DNA from: Selenomonas sp. oral taxon 920
GTDB lineage: Bacteria; Bacillota; Negativicutes; Selenomonadales; Selenomonadaceae
Direction: 5' to 3'
Length of the DNA: 64,000 nt
NCBI RefSeq assembly: GCF_001717585.1
Contig: NZ_CP017042.1
Location: 1,077,001-1,141,000, forward strand
Position 1 is the stretch's first letter, and each line of letters begins with the position of its first letter. Below, piece by piece: positions 54,157 to 62,297 of the stretch. The translations under genes and the position numbers were made by a program. The notes under the pieces are model-generated. The model worked only from the letters and a program-made list of their open reading frames with translations, was not told the origin of the DNA and did not search any database.

Positions 54157-56226
54157 ATGCAATGTTTCGAAACTGAACTAGGTGGGCGCAAGCTTATCGT
54201 AGAGCATGGAAAGATGGCAAAGCAGGCAAACGGAGCCGTATTGGTTCGCTATGGTGATACCGTTGTCCTTGTGACGGCGACTGCCTCGAGTGCGCCGCGG
54301 GAGGGCGTTGATTTCTTTCCTCTCACGGTGGACTACGAAGAAAAAATGTATGCTGCTGGGAAGATCCCTGGAGGCTTTATCAAGAGAGAAGGACGTCCGA
54401 GCAGTGATGCAGTCCTTTGCGCACGTCTGATCGACCGTCCTATTCGCCCTCTATTTCCCGATGGCTTTCGGAATGACGTTCAAATTGTGGCGACGGTCTT
54501 GTGTGTTGAACAGGATAATCCTCCGGAAATCGCTGCGATGCTTGGTGCCTCGTGTGCACTCACTGTATCCGATATTCCTTTTATGGGACCGATTGCGGGC
54601 GTTCGTGTTGGCTATGTCGATGGCGCGTTCGTTATCAATCCTACGGAACAGCAGCGTGCTGTTTCTGAGCTGAATCTCACTGTAGCTGGTTCTTATGATG
54701 CTGTGATGATGGTAGAAGCGGGCGCTAATGAACTTTCCGAAGAAGTTGTGTTGGATGCAATTCTCTTTGGTCATGCCGAAATTCGTCGTCTTGTTGAGTT
54801 TCAGCAAACGATTCAAAGTGCTTGTGGCAAGGAAAAACAGACGCCCGCCATCTATACGGTATCGGAGGAACTGGAGTCTAAGGTACGTGCATATGCGGAG
54901 GATCGTCTCGACACTGCTACGCGGAACAGTGACAAGCTCATGCGTGATGCTGATATCGCAGCGATTAAGGCGGAGACGGTCGAGCATTTCATTGAGGAGT
55001 ATCCGGAAGCGGCAAAGGAAATCTCGCAGATCCTCTACAAGATCGAAAAGGGCATTGTCCGTCATATGATTACGCACGAGAAGATCCGTCCGGACGGACG
55101 TGCGCTGGACGAGGTGCGCCCTGTCAGCTGCGAGGTTGGCATCCTGCCGCGTACGCACGGCTCGGGGCTCTTCACCAGAGGACAGACGCAGGTGCTTACC
55201 GTCACGACACTTGGCTCCATTGGAGATGAGCAGATCATTGACGGTCTGGGCCCTGAGACAACGAAGCACTATCTGCATCACTATAACTTCCCAGGGTACA
55301 GCGTTGGTGAGGCACGTCCGATGCGCAGCCCTGGACGGCGTGAGATTGGGCACGGAGCACTCGCGGAGCGTGCTCTCTTTCCGATGATTCCATCGATTGA
55401 GGACTTCCCCTATACGATCCGCCTCGTCTCGGAGATCCTCGAATCGAACGGCTCGAGCTCGATGGGGAGTGTCTGCGGGAGCACGCTGTCGCTTATGTGT
55501 GCCGGTGTTCCAATCAAGCGGCCTGTGTCCGGCGTTGCGATGGGACTTGTGCGCGATGGTGATGACTACTCCATCCTGACGGATATTCAGGGGATGGAGG
55601 ATGCACTCGGCGATATGGACTTCAAGGTCGCCGGAACGACCAAGGGGATTACGGCAATTCAGATGGACATCAAGATTGCCGGAATCACGCGAGATATTCT
55701 CGCATCCGCTTTGGCTCAGGCAAAGCAGGGACGCGCGTTCATCCTTGAGAAGATGCTTGCCTGCATTGACAAGCCGGCAGCAGAGCTCTCACCCTATGCA
55801 CCGCGTGTGGAAGTCATTACCATTGACATTGATAAGATTCGCGATGTCATTGGAACGGGCGGCAAGGTTGTCCGTAAGATCATTGATGAAACCGGTGTGG
55901 ATGTCGATATTCACGAGGATGGAAATATTTTCATCACATCTCCGAATATGGATGCGATGGATCGCGCCCGCAAGATGATCGAAGATATTGTGCGCGAGGT
56001 CGAGGTGGGAGAGGTCTATACGGGGCGTGTTACACGTTTCCTGAAGTTCGGTGCCTTCGTTGAACTTCTGCCCGGCAAGGAAGGGCTTTGCCACATCTCA
56101 CAGCTCGCAAAACACCGCGTGGAAAGTGTCGAGGATGTGGTGAAGATCGGCGACCAGCTTGAGGTCAAGGTCATTGAGATTGACGAGAAGGGGCGTATCA
56201 ACGTCAGCCACAAGGCTCTTCTCTGA
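54157..56226 (+). CDS. pnp: Polyribonucleotide nucleotidyltransferase
   Basis: A 689-residue phosphorolytic 3'-to-5' exoribonuclease. Two RNase PH domains ([17 protein letters not shown] at ~27 and [15 protein letters not shown] in the second), [20 protein letters not shown] near the active site, a KH domain ([18 protein letters not shown]) and a C-terminal S1 domain ([32 protein letters not shown]). The start follows AGGAGG. The usual rpsO-pnp arrangement is kept, and the 3' end overlaps cobO2 by one base. Together with RNase J it covers RNA decay from both ends. Confidence 0.96.
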   Translation: MQCFETELGGRKLIVEHGKMAKQANGAVLVRYGDTVVLVTATASSAPREGVDFFPLTVDYEEKMYAAGKIPGGFIKREGRPSSDAVLCARLIDRPIRPLFPDGFRNDVQIVATVLCVEQDNPPEIAAMLGASCALTVSDIPFMGPIAGVRVGYVDGAFVINPTEQQRAVSELNLTVAGSYDAVMMVEAGANELSEEVVLDAILFGHAEIRRLVEFQQTIQSACGKEKQTPAIYTVSEELESKVRAYAEDRLDTATRNSDKLMRDADIAAIKAETVEHFIEEYPEAAKEISQILYKIEKGIVRHMITHEKIRPDGRALDEVRPVSCEVGILPRTHGSGLFTRGQTQVLTVTTLGSIGDEQIIDGLGPETTKHYLHHYNFPGYSVGEARPMRSPGRREIGHGALAERALFPMIPSIEDFPYTIRLVSEILESNGSSSMGSVCGSTLSLMCAGVPIKRPVSGVAMGLVRDGDDYSILTDIQGMEDALGDMDFKVAGTTKGITAIQMDIKIAGITRDILASALAQAKQGRAFILEKMLACIDKPAAELSPYAPRVEVITIDIDKIRDVIGTGGKVVRKIIDETGVDVDIHEDGNIFITSPNMDAMDRARKMIEDIVREVEVGEVYTGRVTRFLKFGAFVELLPGKEGLCHISQLAKHRVESVEDVVKIGDQLEVKVIEIDEKGRINVSHKALL

Positions 56227-56795
56227 TGATTCAGGTCTACACCGGAAACGGTAAGGGAAAGACAACAGCGGCAATTGGTCTTGCCATACGTGCTCTCGGG
56301 GCAGGGCGACGTGTCTTCATGATGCAGTTTATGAAGAGTCTTGCGTATAGCGAGCAGGGCCTCTTGTGTGAACTGCCCAATATGACACTCGAAACCAGCG
56401 GAAAACCCTTCTTTATTGCAGAAGAGGGGATGATGGATGAAAAAGCGCGGGAACAGCTTGGCGATGATGTCGTCATCTTTCCAAAAGGGCATCCGCCCGC
56501 CGATTACGTTGCCTTGCTTACCGCCGGTTTCCATCGAGTGATGGATGTCATTGCCAGGCATGAGGCAGATGTCGTCATCTTGGATGAGGTTAATATTGCT
56601 CTGTCTTTTGAGCTCTTGCAGCGGGAGCAGATGGAGCAGCTTCTGCAAGTCCTGCCTGCTGAGACAGAGCTTGTTTGTACGGGGCGAAATGCCCCACAAT
56701 GGTTGATGGATCGTGCAGATCTCATCACCGAAATGCGGGAGATACGGCATTATTACGAACAGGACGTTCCTGCGCGTAAGGGAATTGAAAACTGA
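56226..56795 (+). CDS. cobO: Cob(I)alamin adenosyltransferase, CobO/BtuR type (second copy)
   Basis: 189 residues of the same family as the gene at 48783, with P-loop GNGKGKTT (7-14), VVILDEVNIALSFELL and CTGRNAPQWLMDRADLITEMR. It has a middle segment (LETSGKPFFIAEEGMMDEKAREQ...) longer than and unlike the first copy. The ATG begins at the last base of the pnp stop (TGATG), so translation is tightly coupled to pnp, which has no functional link that I know. The closest relative could be specialised for a different corrinoid or serve another cell state. Confidence 0.88.
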   Translation: MIQVYTGNGKGKTTAAIGLAIRALGAGRRVFMMQFMKSLAYSEQGLLCELPNMTLETSGKPFFIAEEGMMDEKAREQLGDDVVIFPKGHPPADYVALLTAGFHRVMDVIARHEADVVILDEVNIALSFELLQREQMEQLLQVLPAETELVCTGRNAPQWLMDRADLITEMREIRHYYEQDVPARKGIEN

Positions 56796-56809
56796 AGGAG
56801 AGAATTTAT

Positions 56810-58051
56810 ATGGAATCAATGATTCGGGATATTGCGCTGGCACCGTCCGGTCACGCAAAGATTGATTGGGTGAAGCGTTTTATGCCGGTGATGGCAGCAG
56901 CCGACAAGGAGTATTCGGTCACAAAGCCGTTCGCCGGCATCAAGATGGTCATTACTCTGCACCTTGAGGCAAAGACGGCCTACATGGCGACGATCTTCAA
57001 GCACGCCGGCGCAGAAGTTGCCGTCACAGGGAGCAATCCGCTGTCCACACAGGATGATGTCGCGGCTGCGCTTGTCGAGGAGGGCATTCATGTCTTTGCA
57101 TGGCATGGATGCACCGAGGAAGAATACGCAGTGTTCCTCAACAAGGCACTCGACATCAAACCGGATATTGTCATTGATGACGGCGGCGATCTGGTCGATA
57201 TGCTCCATACAACGCGGCGTGATCTTCTTTCCGGACTCATTGGCGGCTCGGAGGAGACGACGACGGGTGTGCATCGCCTAAAGGCGTTGGAGCGTCAAGG
57301 CAAGCTTGAGTTCCCGATGATTGCGGCAAATGACGCATACTGCAAGTATCTCTTTGACAATCGCTATGGAACAGGTCAGTCCACATGGGACGGCATCATG
57401 CGCACGACGAACCTCGTTATTGCCGGCAAGACGGTTGTCATCGCTGGCTACGGTTGGTGCGGCAAGGGCGGTGCGATGCGTGCACGCGGGCTAGGTGCCA
57501 ATGTCATCATTACGGAAGTAGATCCGATCAAGGCAATTGAAGCCGTTTTTGATGGCTTCTATGTCATGCCGATGGACGAGGCGGCAAAGGTAGGCGATAT
57601 TTTCCTGACACTTACGGGCAATAAGGATATTCTCTGCAAACGTCACTTCGATGTGATGAAGGACGGCGCTATGATGGCGAACTCCGGACACTTCGATGTT
57701 GAGATCAACATTCCAGAGTTGACTGAGGGCTCGACATCCAATAAAGTCGTGCGCGAGAATATCAGGGAATTCGTCCAGCCGGATGGGCGCCGTCTCTATC
57801 TCCTTGCAGAAGGCCGTCTTGTCAACCTCGCGGCAGGGGATGGACATCCCGCAGAGATTATGGATCTCTCGTTTGGTGTGCAATTCTTCTCAGCACTTCA
57901 CCTTGTTCGACATGGAAAAGAGATGAAGAAGGGCGTACACCTTATGCCGGATGAGATCAACGTTGAGATTGCAAATATCAAGTTGAATTCTCTTGGTGTC
58001 GCCATTGATGAACTCAGCGCGGATCAAAAAGAATACCTCGGGCTGGCATAG
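56810..58051 (+). CDS. ahcY: Adenosylhomocysteinase-family hydrolase (possibly S-inosylhomocysteine hydrolase)
   Basis: 413 residues of the short SAH-hydrolase type (as in Thermotoga and archaea), lacking the ~40-residue insertion of eukaryotic enzymes. Seen: HLEAKTAYMATIFKHAGAEV, SNPLSTQDDVAAALV, DDGGDLVDMLH, GTGQSTWDGIMR, NAD loop GYGWCGKGGAMRARG, NSGHFDVEINI and GDGHPAEIMD. In the segment where mammalian enzymes have HMTVET with an adenine-contacting Glu, this protein has HLEAKT, which suggests a different purine contact. mtaD follows after 11 nt. Known relatives include an S-inosylhomocysteine hydrolase in Methanocaldococcus, so that alternative should be kept in mind. Confidence 0.86.
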   Translation: MESMIRDIALAPSGHAKIDWVKRFMPVMAAADKEYSVTKPFAGIKMVITLHLEAKTAYMATIFKHAGAEVAVTGSNPLSTQDDVAAALVEEGIHVFAWHGCTEEEYAVFLNKALDIKPDIVIDDGGDLVDMLHTTRRDLLSGLIGGSEETTTGVHRLKALERQGKLEFPMIAANDAYCKYLFDNRYGTGQSTWDGIMRTTNLVIAGKTVVIAGYGWCGKGGAMRARGLGANVIITEVDPIKAIEAVFDGFYVMPMDEAAKVGDIFLTLTGNKDILCKRHFDVMKDGAMMANSGHFDVEINIPELTEGSTSNKVVRENIREFVQPDGRRLYLLAEGRLVNLAAGDGHPAEIMDLSFGVQFFSALHLVRHGKEMKKGVHLMPDEINVEIANIKLNSLGVAIDELSADQKEYLGLA

Positions 58052-58062
58052 GAGAGACTGTA

Positions 58063-59340
58063 TTGAATACGCTGATCAAAAATGCCACTGTCCTTTTGCC
58101 TGACGGAACAACTCCGATTGCCAACATTGCCGTTACCGATGATCGGATTGCGGCCGTGGGAGACGTTCCGGAGGATTTCCAAGCGGATAAGGTTGTTGAT
58201 GGGACGCAGCATTTTGCAATTCCCGGATTTGTCAACGCGCATACACACGCGTCCATGACGCTCCTGCGCAGCTATGCGGACGATATGAAGCTGATGGATT
58301 GGCTGGAGCAGATGATTTGGCCGATCGAAGCAAAGCTGCGTTCGGATGATATCTACTGGGGTGCAATGCTTGCGGCGGTCGAAATGATCCGCAGCGGTAC
58401 GACGGCGTTTGCCGATATGTACGGGCCGGATATGGAGCGCGTTGCCGAGGTCGTTGAGGTCTCAGGTCTGCGCGGTGTGCTCTCGCGTGGTCTTATCGGT
58501 GTTGCGCCTGACAGTGACAAGAAGCTGGAGGAGAATGCCGCACTCTATGAGAACTATCATGGAGCGGCACAGGGGCGCATTACCGTTATGTTTGGCCCCC
58601 ATGCTCTCTATACCTGTCCGCCGGACTATCTGAAAAAGATTGCTGCTAAGGCACAGGCTCTTGGTGCTGAGGTTCATATCCATATGTCGGAGACCGTGGG
58701 TGAGATTGAGAACTGCCTGAAGGAATATGGCAAGCGGCCGTTTGCCCATGTTGCTTCGACAGGTCTGTTTGAGAATGGAACGCTTGCGGCGCACTGTGTG
58801 CATCTGGATGATGAGGATATCGATATCATCAAGAAGTACCGGATTCGTGTTGCACATAATCCCGGCAGCAATATGAAGCTCGCCAGCGGAACAGCCCCCG
58901 TACCTCGTTTGTTGGAAGAGGGCATCTGTGTCGCACTCGGTACAGATGGGGCATCGAGCAACAATAATCTGGATATGCTGGACGAAGTACAGTTAGCAGC
59001 TCTGATGCACAAGGTGCATACGCTTGATCCGCTTGCCGTTCCTGCGCTCACTGCGGTCAAGATGGGGACGGAGTACGGTGCACAGGCACTTTCCCTCCAC
59101 GATGTTGGTCGTCTGCAGGCGGGGGATAAGGCGGATATCGTACTCTTCTCCATGCACGGGGCGGCATGGACGCCGTGCTACAATCCCGTGTCACTCCTTG
59201 CGTACGCTGCGAAATCCTCATCCGTTGACACGGTGATGGTGGATGGAAAGCTCCTCATGGAGAATGGTGCACTCACGACCTTGGATGAAGAACACATCCT
59301 GTTTGAAGCACAAAAAGTTGCAGATCGCCTGACAAAATAG
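58063..59340 (+). CDS. mtaD: 5-methylthioadenosine/S-adenosylhomocysteine deaminase
   Basis: A 425-residue amidohydrolase of the TrzN/MtaD family. The metal motif HTH is at His60 and His62 (GFVNAHTHASM). It also has VHIHMSETVGE, the catalytic HCVHLDDEDI, and the metal Asp in GTDGASSNNNLDM. It deaminates S-adenosylhomocysteine to S-inosylhomocysteine and methylthioadenosine to methylthioinosine. Start TTG at 58063 with GGAGAG 7 nt upstream. Likely co-transcribed with ahcY. Related chlorohydrolases or guanine deaminases are possible but lack this gene context. Confidence 0.88.
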   Translation: MNTLIKNATVLLPDGTTPIANIAVTDDRIAAVGDVPEDFQADKVVDGTQHFAIPGFVNAHTHASMTLLRSYADDMKLMDWLEQMIWPIEAKLRSDDIYWGAMLAAVEMIRSGTTAFADMYGPDMERVAEVVEVSGLRGVLSRGLIGVAPDSDKKLEENAALYENYHGAAQGRITVMFGPHALYTCPPDYLKKIAAKAQALGAEVHIHMSETVGEIENCLKEYGKRPFAHVASTGLFENGTLAAHCVHLDDEDIDIIKKYRIRVAHNPGSNMKLASGTAPVPRLLEEGICVALGTDGASSNNNLDMLDEVQLAALMHKVHTLDPLAVPALTAVKMGTEYGAQALSLHDVGRLQAGDKADIVLFSMHGAAWTPCYNPVSLLAYAAKSSSVDTVMVDGKLLMENGALTTLDEEHILFEAQKVADRLTK

Positions 59341-59383
59341 TATACTGATGTACCGTAGACAAAGGTGATTTCATTTGCTATGC

Positions 59384-59412
59384 CTCCGCCCTCTTAGGGC
59401 GGGGGCATAATG
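59384..59412 (+). other. Strong hairpin directly upstream of ftsK
   Basis: ATGCCTCCGCCC (59384-59395), loop TCTTA, GGGCGGGGGCAT (59401-59412): 12 bp with a single G-T pair. No U-run follows on either strand. It precedes the ftsK ribosome-binding site by about 7 nt. It may be a remnant of mobile DNA, a pause site or an RNA structure that controls ftsK translation. Confidence 0.6.
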
Positions 59413-59431
59413 TGATATGGAGGGATTGTTG

Positions 59432-62008
59432 TTGGGCAAGAAAAGTTCTGGCCGACGAACGTCGCGGTCTGTTTCCGCCAAACGGAAGAGTACGGCGCCG
59501 AACGGATCAGGACGGAAGTATGAACTCATTGGTCTTATCCTTCTTGCGTTTGCTCTGATTTCAGGGGTTGGGATTCTCGGACTGAATGTTGGTTTTGTCG
59601 GCTTCTTTTTCGCGGACTTCTTTCGCTATCTCTTTGGTTGGGGCGCGCCACTCGCTCTTTTGATCATCGCCCTCATAAGCCTGCAATACATCATACATCA
59701 TCGTGGGCTGCTCTATACAAAAAAATTCTTTGGTGTCATCGGCTTGTTCGTTTCACTTCTTGCCGTATGGCATCACGCTGTTGTTCCTGTTGACGAGGAG
59801 ATACTCCCGCAGAATCTCGCAGATGGCGGGGGATTGATCGGCGGTGGGCTTCTCTTCCTGCTTCGCACCTGCTTTGGTGTAGATGGTGCAATTATTTTGC
59901 TGAGCACCATCATTGTCGGATCGGTTCTTTTGGCTACGACATGGTCGCTTGCCTCCGGCTATATGAAAACAAAAGAACAGGCAAAAAAAGGGGCAAATGC
60001 AGCGGGAGCAGCCCTCCAAACGACACGCGAAAAGGTGAGCGTGGCGGCAGAGAAAATCGAAACGAAAACATCGGCGATTGTCCATGATACCTTGTCTGCC
60101 GTTCCGTATAATCAGGCAAACGATCCCATGTTTGTGGAGGAACACAAAGAACCTGACCATCCGGCTATGGAAGAGAACGTGGAAACACCACCGCTTGAAT
60201 CGGAAGCACAATCCGTTCCCTCTGAAGAAAATGAGGTGCATGAAGCAGAGCCCGTACAGGTACATGATGCTCCTGTTTCGGCAGCAGAGCCGATTCCTAT
60301 AGAAGAAGAGCAGGAGGCTCTGACGCCGATTCTCTTTGACTATGAACACGAAATAGAAACACAAGATGACGATCCTGTTATGCCTGTGGCATCGTCTCCC
60401 ATCAGCATGGATGAGAGCGTGTCATTGGAGGAAGAGCATACCGACGAGGCTGCGGAGTATACGGATGTTTCCGCCATCTCTTCGGAAGGCGTGATTGTTC
60501 CATCAATTTCCCCGTCTCCCGCACCTCCGAGTGCTGTCATCGCTGATGAGACTGGTGAGCGTCCCTATGAGCTTCCCAAAGTCACACATATTCTTTCCAA
60601 ACATATCAAGAAAGAGAACGATACGCTGGCACAGGAAATCAAGGAAAATGCACATGTTTTACAGCATACACTTGAGAGCTTTCATGTGAATGCAAAGGTT
60701 GTCAGTTTTTGTCATGGCCCTGCAGTAACGCGATACGACCTTGAACCTGCACCCGGGGTGAAGGTGAGCAAGATCACGAATCTTGCCGAGGACATTGCAC
60801 TGCAGCTTGCGACCTCCTCGGTTCGTATTGAGCCGGTTCCGGGAAAGGCGGCCATCGGCATTGAGATCCCAAATCGCACACTGGAAAGCGTTCAGCTCCG
60901 CGAGGTTCTGGAGAATCCGAAGTTTCAGGAGGCATCGTCTAAACTTACCGTTGGTCTTGGCATGGACATCAGCGGCCAAGCTATTTTTGCGGATATCGGA
61001 AAAATGCCGCATCTCCTGGTTGCAGGTGCAACAGGCTCGGGGAAATCCGTCTGCATCAACACCTTGATTTCGAGCATCCTGTTTAAGGCAACCCCCGATG
61101 AAGTAAAGTTCATTCTGATCGATCCGAAGATGGTGGAACTCTCGAATTACAACGGGATTCCACATCTCATGGTTCCCGTTGTGACCGATCCGAAAAAAGC
61201 GTCCTCTGTCCTGAATTGGGCAGTACAGGAGATGGAAAAACGCTATTCGATCTTCGCAAATCACGGTGTTCGTGACATCAAGTCTTTCAACCGCCGGTAT
61301 CCGGAGGAAAAGCTCCCGCTCATCGTCATTGTCATCGATGAGCTGGCGGATCTGATGATGGTTTCACCGAAAGATGTGGAGGATGCCATCTGTCGTATCC
61401 TGCAAAAAGCACGTGCAGCGGGCATTCACATGATCCTTGCAACGCAGCGTCCATCGGTCAATGTCATTACAGGAATTATCAAGGCGAATCTTCCGTCACG
61501 CATTTCGTTTGCAGTTTCGTCGCAGGTGGATTCGCGTACGATCCTGGATCGCGGCGGAGCAGAGACTCTTCTTGGGAAAGGCGATATGCTTTTTTCTCCG
61601 CAGGGTGCACCTAAACCGATTCGCGTGCAGGGAGCATTTATCAGCGATGAAGAGGTTGAAATGCTGCTGGACTTCATCCGTGCACAGGGACAGGAGATCA
61701 GTGAGAATGAGGAACTGATCGACTTTATGGAGAGTGAGGCGGCAGAAGACGAACGTGCAGACGCAGACGAGGTTTCTGTACGGTATGATGAACTTCTTCC
61801 CAATGCGGTAGAACTCGTCATGTCCACGGGTCAAGCATCTTCATCCAATATTCAGCGCAGGCTTGGTGTTGGCTATACGAGGGCAGCACGTCTGGTCGAT
61901 ACAATGGAGGAACTGCGGATCATCGGCCCAAGTGCCGGCGGCAATAAGCCGCGGGAAATCCTTATGACATCGGAACAGGCAAAAGAACTGGTAAAAAGTC
62001 TCATGTGA
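59432..62008 (+). CDS. ftsK: DNA translocase FtsK/SpoIIIE
   Basis: 858 residues. The N-terminus is basic (GKKSSGRRTSRSVSAKRKS), followed by membrane helices at about 33-65, 70-95, 100-125 and 150-175. An acidic Pro/Glu-rich linker (approximately 210-370) leads to the motor: alpha region, Walker A GATGSGKS (532-539), Walker B IVIVIDELADLM. A gamma domain at the C-terminus (AVELVMSTGQASSSNIQRRL, GYTRAARLVDTMEE) reads chromosome-polarity sequences. TTG at 59432 is selected since GGAGGG at 59419-59424 gives a spacing of 7; an ATG at 59417 overlaps that ribosome-binding site. Confidence 0.94.
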   Translation: MGKKSSGRRTSRSVSAKRKSTAPNGSGRKYELIGLILLAFALISGVGILGLNVGFVGFFFADFFRYLFGWGAPLALLIIALISLQYIIHHRGLLYTKKFFGVIGLFVSLLAVWHHAVVPVDEEILPQNLADGGGLIGGGLLFLLRTCFGVDGAIILLSTIIVGSVLLATTWSLASGYMKTKEQAKKGANAAGAALQTTREKVSVAAEKIETKTSAIVHDTLSAVPYNQANDPMFVEEHKEPDHPAMEENVETPPLESEAQSVPSEENEVHEAEPVQVHDAPVSAAEPIPIEEEQEALTPILFDYEHEIETQDDDPVMPVASSPISMDESVSLEEEHTDEAAEYTDVSAISSEGVIVPSISPSPAPPSAVIADETGERPYELPKVTHILSKHIKKENDTLAQEIKENAHVLQHTLESFHVNAKVVSFCHGPAVTRYDLEPAPGVKVSKITNLAEDIALQLATSSVRIEPVPGKAAIGIEIPNRTLESVQLREVLENPKFQEASSKLTVGLGMDISGQAIFADIGKMPHLLVAGATGSGKSVCINTLISSILFKATPDEVKFILIDPKMVELSNYNGIPHLMVPVVTDPKKASSVLNWAVQEMEKRYSIFANHGVRDIKSFNRRYPEEKLPLIVIVIDELADLMMVSPKDVEDAICRILQKARAAGIHMILATQRPSVNVITGIIKANLPSRISFAVSSQVDSRTILDRGGAETLLGKGDMLFSPQGAPKPIRVQGAFISDEEVEMLLDFIRAQGQEISENEELIDFMESEAAEDERADADEVSVRYDELLPNAVELVMSTGQASSSNIQRRLGVGYTRAARLVDTMEELRIIGPSAGGNKPREILMTSEQAKELVKSLM

Positions 62009-62074
62009 TGTGGGGCAGCGTATCATGTATACTGGTTTCTGATGCCGAGGTTTCTATATTTTTTCTTGATTTTA

Positions 62075-62083
62075 TGCTATACT
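62075..62083 (+). promoter_or_regulatory. Possible extended -10 promoter of alaS
   Basis: TGCTATACT: TATACT (62078-62083) with the extended TG (62075-62076). No good -35 exists. If used, the MITE-type element copy 3 lies within the alaS leader. Confidence 0.4.
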
Positions 62084-62103
62084 TACGCACACTCAAGTTC
62101 TTG

Positions 62104-62264
62104 GGAATCGCTGATAAAATGAAGTCCGTCAGATTGGTGTAGATTTTTTCGTCCGAACAAGGAGACAAACCGGACGCATAGCAGGGCTATGTGGAGGATT
62201 TGTCGACACAGTGCGGGCAAAAAAGATGCGCTAAGATGGCGCGGCTGAATTTATCAGTGCTTCC
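62104..62264 (+). mobile_element. MITE-type element, copy 3
   Basis: 161 bp, flanked by the exact 4-bp repeat CTTG (62100-62103 and 62265-62268). Terminal inverted repeats GGAATCGCTGATAAAATGAA and GGAAGCACTGATAAATTCAG (15 of 20 equal). About 96% identical to copy 2 by eye. It has the same hairpins: CGTCCG/CGGACG, CATAGC/GCTATG, GCGC/GCGC, and the palindrome TGTCGACA. It has no ORF. It fills most of the 289-nt gap between ftsK and alaS. Confidence 0.85.
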
Positions 62265-62297
62265 CTTGATGAACATGATTTTAGGAGGGCGATTACG

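Noticed and set aside
62009-62297. T-box leader expected before alaS
   Set aside because: The T-box consensus AGGGTGGNACCGCG is absent, and the space is filled by the repeat element.
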